From contig CAWBJY010000015.1 in the NCBI GenBank assembly GCA_963789215.1, positions 62,001 through 126,000 on the forward strand: a stretch of 64,000 nt of DNA, written 5' to 3'. The stretch's first letter is position 1. The number at the start of each line of letters is the position of its first letter. Both the position numbers and the translations under genes were made by a program. The stretch comes from Phormidesmis sp963789215 (lineage in GTDB: Bacteria; Cyanobacteriota; Cyanobacteriia; Phormidesmidales; Phormidesmidaceae). The notes beneath the pieces were generated by a model that worked only from the letters and a program-made list of their open reading frames with translations, was not told the DNA's origin and did not search any database. Shown one piece after another: positions 1 to 9,558 of this stretch.

Positions 1-1434
1 GCTCAACGTCAGCGTCTTGGCCGGCACCAGACCCGGCTCAAATCGCGAGTTTCCGGTGTTAAACGTAACTGCCGCCCCAAACGCATCGCTATGCGTGAAC
101 TGCGTCAGCACCGCCGCCCCCGCCCCGCTAAAAGTGCTGTGGCCCGACACATACTCAGCAAACGGCGGCGAAGGATGACTGTTCGGCGTCTGGTAAGTAA
201 TAAAGTTCTTCGCCAAAATAGTCTTCGTGCCTTGACCAGGCCCGCCCCAAGCCTCAATTACAAAGCCCGCTTCCCCCGTTATCTCGTCCGTACCCACCTG
301 GCCACCGTTTAGCAGGCCTAGTGCGCCGAGCGCCCGAATAACGCGAACCGGACGCGCATAGTCGTAATATGTTTTTGCTTCCCAAGCCGCAATCCCAGCG
401 TCGAAAGCCGCGTTTGCCAATCCGAAAAACAGCAGCGCGTCATCATCAATCGAGTGCGCGTCTCTTGCCGAAACCACCTGGCCAAAAGTCATCCAGGTTC
501 CTGGTGGAAACGCAGTTCCGCCCGCATCTTCCCAAAACTCCGCAATCAGCTTTTGCTTATCCGTTAGCCCAGCGCTAATTTCTACTACCTGCTCAGTCTG
601 TTCTATAAAAGCTGGATTGATGATTGTGCCAATTATGCCGCGATCAATCTCTACTCTTTGCCCGCTAGCCAGCTCAATTTCACCCTCGTTAAAATAGACC
701 GTTGCCCCCTCTACCAAAAGAAAAGGCTCCGGCGCAACCGGGCGAAACGCTTCAATACTTTGATCATTTAGCGCGAAAGGAACAACCGCTCCCCACTGAG
801 GCGTCAGAAACTTTTGAGCCTTTGGATTTTGAGGATCGCCCAACAGTTCAGGCGTCCACTTATCCAGCTGATTCATCTGATTGCCGCTGGCGTTCGTCGG
901 CTGATAGCCGGTGATATCAGCATAATTATTAAGCTGGTTAGAGCCATCAGCGTGGCGGGCTGCTAACAGCGCCTTAGCCGCCGCATTACCAATGCCCGCA
1001 GCAGTCGCCGTATCTTCTGTATTGTTCTCTACGCTAAAGCCTAAAGACTGCAGCTGCTGATCGAACAGATTTTTTTGGCCAGGAAATAAGTCAACTAGCA
1101 CCCGATAAGCGGCAAAGCTCATCGCTTCTGTCAGGTTAGCAGCCGTCTTTTCGGCAGTCGGCCTTTGAATATTAGTATCGGTAGTTGCGATCGCATTAGC
1201 ATCATAGGCCGCCCAAGCGTCGTATATCGCCGTATGCAAAATGCCATAGGCCCTAGACGCAATCGTTGGCCCCGGTGCGCTGTTCTGCACAGCCGCCTGC
1301 ACAACCTGATCCCAAATAACAGAAGGAGTTGGGCTATCGTGGGCTGCACTTACGTGCTGAGTAGCAGGATCTACAGATAGTTGAATAGGACTCGGCATTC
1401 TCCAAGGACGCTCAGGAACGTCGGTAAATTTCAT
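1..1434 (-). CDS. Vanadium-dependent haloperoxidase (PAP2 superfamily), C-terminus beyond left edge
   Basis: The minus strand is open from an ATG at 1434 to the window edge, giving 478 codons with no stop. Vanadium haloperoxidases use vanadate and hydrogen peroxide to oxidise halides, and share their fold with acid phosphatases of the PAP2 family. Two of the three vanadate-binding motifs are visible: a KTYYDYARP segment near residue 350 (Lys and Arg ligands) and EYVSGHSTFSGAG near residue 430 (the Ser-Gly-His motif). The third motif, with the vanadate-coordinating His, should lie just past the left edge. No signal peptide is obvious. Halide specificity cannot be read from sequence, and a PAP2-type phosphatase role is the alternative. 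Confidence 0.85.
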   Translation of the reverse strand, partial: MKFTDVPERPWRMPSPIQLSVDPATQHVSAAHDSPTPSVIWDQVVQAAVQNSAPGPTIASRAYGILHTAIYDAWAAYDANAIATTDTNIQRPTAEKTAANLTEAMSFAAYRVLVDLFPGQKNLFDQQLQSLGFSVENNTEDTATAAGIGNAAAKALLAARHADGSNQLNNYADITGYQPTNASGNQMNQLDKWTPELLGDPQNPKAQKFLTPQWGAVVPFALNDQSIEAFRPVAPEPFLLVEGATVYFNEGEIELASGQRVEIDRGIIGTIINPAFIEQTEQVVEISAGLTDKQKLIAEFWEDAGGTAFPPGTWMTFGQVVSARDAHSIDDDALLFFGLANAAFDAGIAAWEAKTYYDYARPVRVIRALGALGLLNGGQVGTDEITGEAGFVIEAWGGPGQGTKTILAKNFITYQTPNSHPSPPFAEYVSGHSTFSGAGAAVLTQFTHSDAFGAAVTFNTGNSRFEPGLVPAKTLTLS

Positions 1435-1476
1435 TACCAAGGTCCCCGTGTATCTGCGGAGAAGAACGCCTTTATT

Positions 1477-1497
1477 CGTAGATTTACTTAATCTACG
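1477..1497. repeat. Perfect 8-bp inverted repeat upstream of the haloperoxidase gene
   Basis: CGTAGATT and AATCTACG are separated by 5 nt. The element lies between the stop of the gene starting at 1889 and the start at 1434. There is no T-run, so it may be an operator or weak hairpin rather than a terminator. Confidence 0.35.
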
Positions 1498-1574
1498 GCA
1501 GAGCTTCTTGTATATAAAAATACGGTGTGGAGTTTTGCAAACGACACATCAGGTGTTGCCAAACCCGCAATGTC

Positions 1575-1889
1575 TCAATCAAGCTGCGCGTACCAGTCTG
1601 AGTAGGGCGTGTTCTTAGCCATGTATCGGTTGTAATCCGGCTCATCATCCGTCCACCACACCGGCCCTCTTTCGCCCAAAGCCACCTTGGCCTCATTTAC
1701 TTGCGATCGCGCCGCCTTCAAAGCCATCTCATCCTCAGCCCGCTTCGCATCCTTCACCGCCCGCCGAGCATCCATCAACCGCTTCACCCACCCTTGCCGC
1801 ACTTCCTCATTTAGCGCCGGATTGGTACATCGCCACAGTCGCCCCTTCACCACAAAATATCGTCCGTCCGGCGTTTTGGGATACTTCAT
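1575..1889 (-). CDS. Conserved hypothetical protein, 104 aa
   Basis: This is a short soluble protein rich in Arg, Lys and Glu. It has a fixed pattern: a DGRY-V-G-RLWRC start, a central Ala/Arg/Glu-rich helix (about residues 30-72), and a conserved tail with GERGPVWW and NTPYSDWYA. I recognise this arrangement from a widespread bacterial family of unknown function, sometimes mislabelled as dioxygenase-related; nothing here supports an enzymatic role. The ATG start sits at 1889. It lies 27 bp from the CDGSH gene on the same strand and may be co-transcribed with it. Confidence 0.75.
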   Translation of the reverse strand: MKYPKTPDGRYFVVKGRLWRCTNPALNEEVRQGWVKRLMDARRAVKDAKRAEDEMALKAARSQVNEAKVALGERGPVWWTDDEPDYNRYMAKNTPYSDWYAQLD

Positions 1890-1915
1890 AAGTTAACTGG
1901 GGCAACTGTTTCTAA

Positions 1916-2131
1916 CTACTCGCCTTCATTCGCCCGAACAACCGACTCAAACGCGATCTTACGATGCGTCCCGCTGCAAAAAGGTTGAGTCGTAGAAGCG
2001 CCGCAGCGACAAAGGGCCACTGTTTCTTTATCCACAGAGAACTCATTGCCTTCTGCATCTAGCAGCGTCATAGGGCCTTTCACCAAAAAAGGGCCGCTAT
2101 CTTTAACGGTAATTTGCGTCGTATCAGCCAT
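1916..2131 (-). CDS. CDGSH-type iron-sulfur domain protein
   Basis: This 71-residue protein carries one CDGSH-type [2Fe-2S] site. The ligands are Cys41, Cys43, Cys52 and His56 in CRCGASTTQPFCSGTH. CDGSH proteins bind a redox-active, acid-labile cluster; the bacterial single-domain forms are of unknown physiological role. The Asp that normally follows the third Cys is Ser here (CSG instead of CDG), while all four cluster ligands are kept. A GAGAGGA ribosome site precedes the ATG at 2131. It is the upstream gene of a probable two-gene unit with the unknown protein ending at 1575. Confidence 0.85.
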   Translation of the reverse strand: MADTTQITVKDSGPFLVKGPMTLLDAEGNEFSVDKETVALCRCGASTTQPFCSGTHRKIAFESVVRANEGE

Positions 2132-2485
2132 CGAAGAATCCTCTCAAAAGTTATGTTGACTCGACAGTTGTTTGCAGCTCAGGAAAATGAGTCACCCAGA
2201 AAGTGAATTACCCAGAAAAGCAAGTCATCAAGCACCCGTCAAGCCTTTCAAACCTTACTACAAAATCTATGGCTAAAGATGTGTACCAGCTGCAAGACGA
2301 AGCACCATCAGCCTGATAGCCTACCAAAAGGCGGACACTAATTTATCTCGAAGGGTAGAACGCAACAGAACAGATTCTTTACTAGTGAAAGACAGAGATA
2401 TGCATGTCGTTCAACTAAGCTATAGATACAACGAGTGGATATTTAAGCCACCATTTTTATCAAAAGAGAAATCTCAGAAAATTTT
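2132..2485. other. Divergent intergenic region, no gene seen
   Basis: These 354 bp separate the minus-strand CDGSH gene from the plus-strand cupin gene and must hold promoters for both. A loose direct repeat (CACCCAGAAA / TACCCAGAAA) occurs near 2190-2215. I see no convincing ORF, RNA gene or hairpin. Confidence 0.5.
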
Positions 2486-2809
2486 ATGCAAACAGATGAT
2501 TTGACCGTTAAAGTAGGCGAAGCAACAACCGGCGACATGGGCCAAAAGCTACTCGTTAGCGGTAGTGCGATCGCCCTACGCCAGTGGAACGAAGAACCCG
2601 GCGACGCCGAAGTTAAGCCCGCTCGCAGCAGCGACTACGAAACCCTCGGCTACGTAATCAAAGGCCGCGCTGAAATCACGGTAGAAGGCAAGACAATCAC
2701 GCTAGAACCCGGCGTTTCCTGGGTTGTGCCAAAAGGCGCAAAGCATTCATACAAGATACTAGAGACCTTTCAAGCAGTAGAAGCCACCCATCCACCTGCA
2801 AGAAACTAA
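2486..2809 (+). CDS. Small cupin-domain protein
   Basis: This 107-residue single-domain beta-barrel protein has the two cupin motifs: YVIKGRAEITVEG (about residues 55-67) and PGVSWVVPKGAKHSYKI (about 74-91). Motif 1 lacks the usual His pair seen in metal-binding cupins, and one His is present in motif 2 (GAKHSY), so metal binding is uncertain. The start has only a weak ribosome site. It is followed after 32 bp by the baeRF gene on the same strand and may be co-expressed with it. Confidence 0.85.
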   Translation: MQTDDLTVKVGEATTGDMGQKLLVSGSAIALRQWNEEPGDAEVKPARSSDYETLGYVIKGRAEITVEGKTITLEPGVSWVVPKGAKHSYKILETFQAVEATHPPARN

Positions 2810-2841
2810 ATCTCTAAACTGCCAAAAAGAAAGGAAAAACA

Positions 2842-4029
2842 ATGCCATTATTCTCAAAAACAGGGCTGCAAACGCTCGCGGATACTCAGGAATCGCCCTG
2901 CGTTTCTATCTATATTCCCACCCATCAGCTAGGGGCAGAAACCCAGCAAGACCCCATTCGCCTCAAAAATCAGCTCTCGAAAGCTGAGAAGATGCTAGCC
3001 GAAACGGGCGTTGACGCCAACGACGCGACTACGTTGCTCCAACCCGCAGCCGATCTGGTCAACAATCAAGACTTCTGGCAGCACCAGAACACCGGTTTGG
3101 CGCTGTTTCTAAGTCCTGGAAAATTTCACCAATACACAGTCCCCGTCAGCTTTGAAGAACTGGTCATCGTATCCGACCAGTTTCATATCAAGCCATTGCT
3201 GCCACTGCTAGCAAACGACGGTCAGTTCTACATCCTAGCTGCTAGCCAAAACAAAGTAGGGCTGTACCAGGCCACTCACAACAGCGTTCAGGCCGTAGAC
3301 TTAGGCAGCACACCGCTAGACTTAGCGACCGCCTTACGCTACGACGATCCAGAAGAATCCATTCAGGGCCACAGCGCCAGCCGCAGCAGTGGTAAAGGCG
3401 GCGATGGCCAAATGGTCTTCAACGGTCAAGGCAGCGGCAAAGACTCCGAAAATACAGACATTCTTCGCTTCTTCCAGGCCGTCGCCGATGGCGTGCAAAA
3501 TGCCCTAGCCGGTCAGCAAGCCCCGCTCGTATTCATGGGCGTAGACTTCCTGTTCCCAATGTATAAGCAGGCCAACAACTATCCTCACCTGATGGAAGAG
3601 GCCGTCGCCTACCAGCCCGATCAGCTTAGCCCAGAAGAAATTCGCGATCGCGCTTTCAAGCTAGTCGAACCCAAATTCCAAACCGATCGAAAAGCAGTTA
3701 GCGAACAGTACGGCAGCCTACAAAACAACAACCAGGCAACCGCCGATCTCTCCATGATTCTAGACGCTGCCCACAACGGCCAAATTGACACATTGCTACT
3801 AGCTAGCAACACTCACAAGTGGGGCAGCTTTGACGTAAAAGCGCGTCAGGCAGACTTCCATGACGAACGCACCGCGAGCAGCCGCGACTTACTCGACCTA
3901 GCCGCCTCTAAAGCAATGGCAACCGACGCTAAAGTCTACATTGTCGATAGAGACGAAGTTCCCGAAAAAGCAGACGCCGCTGCGACACTGCGCTATCCGG
4001 TAACCGCTTCTCAAGCAGAACGAGTGTAG
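2842..4029 (+). CDS. baeRF-family protein (bacterial eRF1-like domain)
   Basis: This 395-residue protein is related to the archaeo-eukaryotic peptide release factor eRF1, in the bacterial groups called baeRF. The N-terminus (SIYIPTHQLGAETQQDP) and the later segments around FMGVDFLFPMYK and DTLLLASNTHKWGSFD fit the baeRF family 3 type annotated in many cyanobacteria. These proteins are proposed to act on stalled or modified ribosomes, but direct function is not established. A GGAAAAACA ribosome site precedes the ATG. A Ser/Gly-rich linker (about residues 178-203) divides the two halves. Confidence 0.75.
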   Translation: MPLFSKTGLQTLADTQESPCVSIYIPTHQLGAETQQDPIRLKNQLSKAEKMLAETGVDANDATTLLQPAADLVNNQDFWQHQNTGLALFLSPGKFHQYTVPVSFEELVIVSDQFHIKPLLPLLANDGQFYILAASQNKVGLYQATHNSVQAVDLGSTPLDLATALRYDDPEESIQGHSASRSSGKGGDGQMVFNGQGSGKDSENTDILRFFQAVADGVQNALAGQQAPLVFMGVDFLFPMYKQANNYPHLMEEAVAYQPDQLSPEEIRDRAFKLVEPKFQTDRKAVSEQYGSLQNNNQATADLSMILDAAHNGQIDTLLLASNTHKWGSFDVKARQADFHDERTASSRDLLDLAASKAMATDAKVYIVDRDEVPEKADAAATLRYPVTASQAERV

Positions 4030-4099
4030 ATCGCAAGCATCTAACAGTCAGTTCAGCGGCAGTTTCTCCTTAACATCTTTATGGGGAATCAACTATACC

Positions 4100-4132
4100 T
4101 GCCGCTGTCCTACATATGCCGCTGTCTACATG
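4100..4132. repeat. Two tandem copies of a 16-17 bp unit
   Basis: TGCCGCTGTCCTACATA is followed directly by TGCCGCTGTCTACATG, in the gap between the baeRF gene and treY. It is one of a set of short intergenic tandem repeats in this window. Confidence 0.7.
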
Positions 4133-4168
4133 TCCAACAAGTTCTAGCAACTTAGCCTCCCTGCCTCC

Positions 4169-6979
4169 TTACGCCTCAAAGCTGTGGTTTTCGCTGACTA
4201 AGAGCGCCACTGGAAACTCAGCTAAAATAGCGCCGACTCGCAAAGAATTGCTTGGCGCGATCGCCCCTTCTGTTAGCCAATTTTTCCAAGTTGCCTTCTC
4301 TCCACCCGGCAGCTCTATCGCCGTGTCGCCCCAAATTGCCTTGCCAATCGGCAGCGTACCCGGCTCAACTAGGCTCGTCAAAAACCGAGGCACCACCGTA
4401 ATCACCGTGTGCTCTCCCTTATGACGAGCATAGGCAATCACATGCTCCGACTGCTCGCCCGTCACGGTAAGAGGTTGGTATATGCCCCCTCTGAAAACAT
4501 TCCGAAAATAATTTCTAGCAGCGAGTCCTCGAGTGGTTAAAAAGAGTTTTATCCGCCCGTCTGTTCTCTTTTTCAACAAATCCTTAACCAGAGCAGACGG
4601 TTGCTTTTGCCACTGCGTTTGTATACTCTCCAAAGCCTCTAGCCGCTTCGTATAGTCAACCGGACGCCGGTTATCTGGATCTACTAGGCTTAGATCCCAA
4701 AGCTCCGTCCCTTGGTAAAAATCAGGCACACCCGGTGCTGTCATCTTAATTAAAAGCTGAGCTAGCGCATTATAAATCCCGTATTCGGCTACTCGCTTTT
4801 GAAAGTGCTGAAGCTTATCTAAAAAGACATTATCCTTACTTGGCGTCAAAATAGCCGTCACGAAATTGACAAAGCCCATCTCATAGTCTTCATCTGGTCT
4901 TAGCCAAGCCGTATGCACTTTAGCTTCGCGAACCGCCTTCACCACGTATTCCTCAACGCGAGTTCTAAATTCTGGCAGCTCCGCGTCATCAAAAGGATAA
5001 GCTCCAATCAGCGTCTGATATAGAAAATACTCATCGTTGCAGTCAGGACTCGTCTGCTCGCCGGTTCTATTCTTCTTGTCATCATTTAGCTCGCTCCAGG
5101 TTTTCACCTCCGATTCCCACTCTTCAGGCAGCTCAGAAAGCACGTTCAAACGCGATCGCACATCTTCACTGCGCTTCGTATCATGCGTCGAAGTTGCATT
5201 TAGCGCTACCGGCCACTGCTCCTGCTTATACTTGTTGTAAGTGTGAAAGCTGTCTAGCGAAATTCCAAAATGATCGGGAGAACCGCCCACTTCATTTAAC
5301 CCAATAAAGCGGTTATATACATAGAACAACGTATCCTCTAACCCCTTCGCCATCAGCGGCCCGGTAAACTGTTGCAGTCGCATTACAAAATGCAGCCACT
5401 GCGATCGCTCTTCCGAAGCCAAAGACTCCTCATACTCCAGCATCAAAAACCGCTCAATCAGCTCTAGCTCATTCAATAGCTGAGGAACGCGCCTTCTCGC
5501 TTGCGCGATCGCATACTGAATATACTTAAGATCCCGCTTAGAACTCCCCCGCTGGTTAATATAAGTGCAATAGATCGGAAACGTCACCAGCACTTCTTGA
5601 ATCGCCGTCTTCAGGCCGTTCGCCGTCAAATCGCGGCCATAGCGATACTGGCTCGCCACCTTCTTCAAAAAGCGCGCCAAATTATCAATATCGCCCACCA
5701 AGTTCGTCTCAGCGATCAGCGTCTTCTTATCCCACATCATGCGCTCATAGCCATCGCGCTGACCGCTAAACTGCTTGTAGAATCTCGTAAAGTGCTTCTG
5801 ATTCGCCTGACAGCAGAAAATACCGTTCACATAGTTAAGAAACTCGTAGCCCGAAGTCCCCTGCATTGGCCAATGCTCCGGCAGCTTCTCATCCGTCTCC
5901 AAAATCTTTTCAACCACGGTATACACACCGCCTGTCTTCTCATCCAACCGCTCTAAATAGCCCAGCGGATCGTACAGCCCGTCAATATGGTCAACGCGCA
6001 GTCCGTTAAACTTTCTGGCTTTTACCAGCTCAATAATCAGCGAATGCGTCTGGTCAAACACCTTGGGATGATCCACCTTCAAGCAAATCAGCTCATTCAC
6101 CGTAAAAAACCGGCGGTAGTTGAGTTCTTCCGCGCCCACCTTCCAAAAAGAAAGTCGATAAAACTGTTCTAACAGCAAACTATCGAGCAAATCAAAACTC
6201 TTAGGCTTACCTATCTGGCCGTTATAAGCCTCAATGTTCTGATCGATAAACGTTCTGATCTCACCGCCTTCCTCATACAGCTCCCACAGCATTTGCTTCA
6301 CAAAAGCCGCCTGTATTTTTCGCTCTTTGCCTTCCATGGCCGGAAAGGTATTTCTAATCGTATTAATGAGCCCTACCAGCTTGATATAGCTAGTATCTGC
6401 CCGTCCCATCTGGCGGCGCAGCCAGGGAATTTCATGCGAGAGAAAATCCGCATAAGACTCCACCCGCACCGGATAGTGCAGCCCGTAATAATTGACCTTT
6501 AGCCCATCTTGCTCGTAGCTGAGCTGAATCTCACCTCGCTCCAAGCAGCGATCGTAAAAATCGCCCAGCATCGGCGCGAGTACTTTACCCTGAATATCTT
6601 CGTACGAATGCTCCCATTCAATATCGAAGTAATCAATATACTCAGACTGCAAGCCATGCTCTAGCACGTCCATCAGGTAATGGTTTTGGCCATCGTATGC
6701 CATATGGTTAGGCACAATATCTTGCAGCCAGCCCATGCCCCGCTCTTGCAGATCTTCCACCACAGACTCAAAGACTTCCCGTCCGCCTAGCTCCGGATTT
6801 ATTTGCGTCGGATCTACCACATCGTATCCGTGCTGGCTCCCGATGCGAGCCGCAAAAATAGGCGAAGCATAAATGTCAGAAATACCCAGCCGATCGAGGT
6901 AATCGACGATGGCTTTGGCCTGATTAAATCCGAAGTCGGGCGTGAACTGAAGACGGTAGGTAGCTACAGGAGTACGCAT
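4169..6979 (-). CDS. treY: Maltooligosyl trehalose synthase
   Basis: TreY isomerises the terminal alpha-1,4 link of a maltooligosaccharide to the alpha,alpha-1,1 link of trehalose. The 936-residue protein begins TPVATYRLQF, then has the alpha-amylase family blocks DIVPNHMAYD, GLRVDHIDGLYDP (nucleophile Asp), VVEKIL (acid/base Glu) and STHDTKRSEDVRSRL. I chose the ATG at 6979; the frame stays open upstream to 7117, but that would add 46 atypical residues and overlap treZ. With this start the gap to treZ is 19 bp, so the two are an operon transcribed treZ-treY. The debranching enzyme TreX is not next to them. Confidence 0.95.
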   Translation of the reverse strand: MRTPVATYRLQFTPDFGFNQAKAIVDYLDRLGISDIYASPIFAARIGSQHGYDVVDPTQINPELGGREVFESVVEDLQERGMGWLQDIVPNHMAYDGQNHYLMDVLEHGLQSEYIDYFDIEWEHSYEDIQGKVLAPMLGDFYDRCLERGEIQLSYEQDGLKVNYYGLHYPVRVESYADFLSHEIPWLRRQMGRADTSYIKLVGLINTIRNTFPAMEGKERKIQAAFVKQMLWELYEEGGEIRTFIDQNIEAYNGQIGKPKSFDLLDSLLLEQFYRLSFWKVGAEELNYRRFFTVNELICLKVDHPKVFDQTHSLIIELVKARKFNGLRVDHIDGLYDPLGYLERLDEKTGGVYTVVEKILETDEKLPEHWPMQGTSGYEFLNYVNGIFCCQANQKHFTRFYKQFSGQRDGYERMMWDKKTLIAETNLVGDIDNLARFLKKVASQYRYGRDLTANGLKTAIQEVLVTFPIYCTYINQRGSSKRDLKYIQYAIAQARRRVPQLLNELELIERFLMLEYEESLASEERSQWLHFVMRLQQFTGPLMAKGLEDTLFYVYNRFIGLNEVGGSPDHFGISLDSFHTYNKYKQEQWPVALNATSTHDTKRSEDVRSRLNVLSELPEEWESEVKTWSELNDDKKNRTGEQTSPDCNDEYFLYQTLIGAYPFDDAELPEFRTRVEEYVVKAVREAKVHTAWLRPDEDYEMGFVNFVTAILTPSKDNVFLDKLQHFQKRVAEYGIYNALAQLLIKMTAPGVPDFYQGTELWDLSLVDPDNRRPVDYTKRLEALESIQTQWQKQPSALVKDLLKKRTDGRIKLFLTTRGLAARNYFRNVFRGGIYQPLTVTGEQSEHVIAYARHKGEHTVITVVPRFLTSLVEPGTLPIGKAIWGDTAIELPGGEKATWKNWLTEGAIAPSNSLRVGAILAEFPVALLVSENHSFEA

Positions 6980-6998
6980 GGGGAGTTTATTTTTAAAG

Positions 6999-8870
6999 TT
7001 AAGCTTGGGGATCGGCTTGATAGAGAACGATGCTGAGGCAGGGGATAGCGAGCGTAGAAGAATCTTTTGGCGAGATAGTTTCAGGCAGATCGCTCTCTGC
7101 GTTGGACTCGCCGCCAACAGACCACTCCGGCGAGTCTGAGTTAAACTTTCGGTGCCAAGTTTGATTGCCTAAGGGTAGCTCAACTTTCTCGGTTTTCTCT
7201 CCAAAATTTGCCAAGAAAATTAAGTCGCCGTTCTCTTTTTGACGGGTGTAAAAGAGCACATCGTTTGTATGTTCAGCCTTAATCTCTGGATGATGAGAGA
7301 TATTCATAATTTCGCACTCCTGACGGACTTTGAGCAGACGCTTGTAAAACCGATATAGAATCTGCTGCTCTTCGGTAAGCTGCGTCGTACTGTCTGTCGG
7401 CCAGCTCAGCGTTGACTTTTTCATAGTGTCTGGGCTACCCGGATCGGGCGGCGTTCCTTCACTGTGGAAAGCTCGAAACTCTTCTTTGCGACCTTGGCGC
7501 ACAGATTCCAGCAGCCCTTCATCGCCGTGGTCTACAAAATAAAGAAAAGGCGCTTTCTCGCCGTATTCTTCGCCCATAAACAGCAGCGGAATAAACGGAG
7601 AAAGCAGCGTCATCCCTGCAGCGAGCTTAAGCCCCTCAAAAGAGATGAGGCTGGTAAAGCGATCGCCCGTCATTCGATTGCCCACCTGGTCGTGGTTTTG
7701 GTTACACACCACAAAGCGATAGGACGGCAGATCTAGGGCCGGACTGCCGTGATTGCGACGCCGAAAAGGAGAATACTGACCCGCATAGGCAAAGCGCTCT
7801 TGAACCGCAGACGCCAGCATCTCAAGGCTCGTAAAATCGCTGTAGTAGCCGATAGTTTCGCCCGTAAGCCGAGTATGCAGCGCATGGTGAAAATCATCGC
7901 TCCACTGAGAATCTAGCTGATAGCCACCTTGAGCCACCGGGCGCACCAGCCGGGGATCGTTCAAATCGCTTTCAGCAATCAAATAAGTGCGGTAGGCATG
8001 GCCATTGTTAAAAACATCTACAGCCTCGGCTAGCTCTTGCAAAAAGTGCTTAGCGCCAAAGTCGTAGATAGCATGTACCGCGTCTAGCCGCAGGGCATCG
8101 CAGTGATAGTCGCGCAGCCAGCTAAGCGCATTTCTAATAAAGAAATTACGAACGCCGTCGCTATACGAATCGTCAAAGTTAATTGCATCGCCCCAAGGCG
8201 TCTTATAGCGAGGCGTCGTATAAGGGCCATACTGACCGGTGTAGTTGCCCTCCGGCCCCAAATGGTTATAGACCACGTCCATAATCACCGCCAGCCCGTG
8301 CTGATGGCAGGCATCCACCAGCTTCTTTAAACCTGTCGGCCCGCCGTATGAGTTTTGCACCGCGTAAGGGAACACCCCATCGTATCCCCAGTTTCGCGCC
8401 CCCGGAAACTGAGCCACCGGCATAATTTCCAGAGCGGTGATGCCCAGATCTACTAGATCTTGAAGTCGGGCGATCGCCGCTTCAAACGTACCCTCATCCG
8501 TAAACGTGCCAATATGCACTTCGTAAATAACGTAGTCGGGCAGACGAACGCCTCGCCAATCTTGGTCTTGCCACGAATACTCACTGTGGTCAATCACCTC
8601 AGAAGGGCCATGAACGCCCTGCGGTTGATAGCGAGAGGCTGGATCTGGCCAGGCTTCCACGCCGCCCTCCGCTTCAATCTGATAGCGGTAAAGCGTTCCC
8701 GCCGGAAGATAAGACGCACTAGCGTGCCAATAACCGCGATCGTCTTGATCCATCGGCAGCAGCGCAGTAGCTTCGCCTTGCGAGTTCACCACCTCTACCG
8801 AGATCTTCTCTAGCAGCGGTGCCCAAACTGCGAACTCACAGCCGTCTTGATAGCCTGCACCAATTTTCAT
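6999..8870 (-). CDS. treZ: Maltooligosyl trehalose trehalohydrolase
   Basis: TreZ cuts free trehalose from the maltooligosyl-trehalose made by TreY. The 623-residue protein has an N-terminal beta-sandwich (about 1-100), then a GH13 barrel with MDVVYNHLG (about 197-205), ALRLDAVHAIYD with nucleophile Asp263, AESDLNDP with acid/base Glu300, and NQNHDQVGNR carrying the transition-state Asp. It is first in the treZ-treY operon. Trehalose is a compatible solute in cyanobacteria tolerant of drying or mild salt, which fits the LEA-like gene nearby at 11.5 kb. Confidence 0.95.
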   Translation of the reverse strand: MKIGAGYQDGCEFAVWAPLLEKISVEVVNSQGEATALLPMDQDDRGYWHASASYLPAGTLYRYQIEAEGGVEAWPDPASRYQPQGVHGPSEVIDHSEYSWQDQDWRGVRLPDYVIYEVHIGTFTDEGTFEAAIARLQDLVDLGITALEIMPVAQFPGARNWGYDGVFPYAVQNSYGGPTGLKKLVDACHQHGLAVIMDVVYNHLGPEGNYTGQYGPYTTPRYKTPWGDAINFDDSYSDGVRNFFIRNALSWLRDYHCDALRLDAVHAIYDFGAKHFLQELAEAVDVFNNGHAYRTYLIAESDLNDPRLVRPVAQGGYQLDSQWSDDFHHALHTRLTGETIGYYSDFTSLEMLASAVQERFAYAGQYSPFRRRNHGSPALDLPSYRFVVCNQNHDQVGNRMTGDRFTSLISFEGLKLAAGMTLLSPFIPLLFMGEEYGEKAPFLYFVDHGDEGLLESVRQGRKEEFRAFHSEGTPPDPGSPDTMKKSTLSWPTDSTTQLTEEQQILYRFYKRLLKVRQECEIMNISHHPEIKAEHTNDVLFYTRQKENGDLIFLANFGEKTEKVELPLGNQTWHRKFNSDSPEWSVGGESNAESDLPETISPKDSSTLAIPCLSIVLYQADPQA

Positions 8871-9031
8871 AAACCCAATGTCCGTAATCCTAAAATTTGC
8901 AATACCTAAAGCGGCTCTGCGAGAAGCTAAATAATTAGCTCAATTGTCTAACCAGGTCATTACATTACCAAACTGGCCAGTACGAGAGAGGCTATCTGTA
9001 GACATAAAAGGACATAAGGAACGACAAGAGC

Positions 9032-9511
9032 CTACCCCAGCAGCAGCGCGTCCAAAGAAAACTTTCCTGGCCCAAACACAATAATTAATGTCAGCATCAT
9101 ACTAAAGATCAAGGCTTTCTCATAGCTAGGTGGCTCGCCCTTTTGGCCCTCTGGCCCATCGTAGTAGTCCCCCAATAAATAGGGATCGGGCGCAACAATA
9201 GGATCGCCCTTAATCAGCTCGCCAATAATGGCATAAACCATAGAAACCAAAATAGACAAGCTGCAAAGCGGCGTCAGAACGCCAACAATCAAACCCAAAC
9301 CACCCACTACCATAAAGCCTGCTGATAGAAAACATAAAGGCAGCGGCGCACCCAGCGCTGCCGACCAGGTTTTTAGGTTTTGCAGCTTTGGAATGCCATG
9401 TAAAATAAATAAAAATCCCACAACGGCTCTAAAGAAGAACAACATGTACCCTTGAGGACCGTCCGCAAAATCGGGATAGATAGATGAGAGTAGCGCGATC
9501 GCAGTTTCCAA
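9032..9511 (-). CDS. DoxX-family membrane protein
   Basis: This 159-residue integral membrane protein has about four hydrophobic helices: residues 22-42, 58-78, 80-98 and 133-150. The FRAVVGFLFILHGIPKL stretch is typical of the DoxX/SURF4-like family. The start is TTG at 9511, supported by an AGGAG ribosome site seven bases upstream. It is 47 bp downstream of the VOC gene on the same strand. DoxX proteins occur in thiosulfate:quinone oxidoreductase and in stress-linked membrane complexes; the role here is unknown. Confidence 0.8.
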   Translation of the reverse strand: METAIALLSSIYPDFADGPQGYMLFFFRAVVGFLFILHGIPKLQNLKTWSAALGAPLPLCFLSAGFMVVGGLGLIVGVLTPLCSLSILVSMVYAIIGELIKGDPIVAPDPYLLGDYYDGPEGQKGEPPSYEKALIFSMMLTLIIVFGPGKFSLDALLLG

Positions 9512-9558
9512 CAGAAATCTCCTTAATTGTTCTTATTCTTCAACGACCGTTTGCCAAC

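Noticed and set aside
6980..7117. 46-residue N-terminal extension of TreY
   Set aside because: It overlaps the treZ coding end, and homologues begin at the TPVATYRLQF segment.
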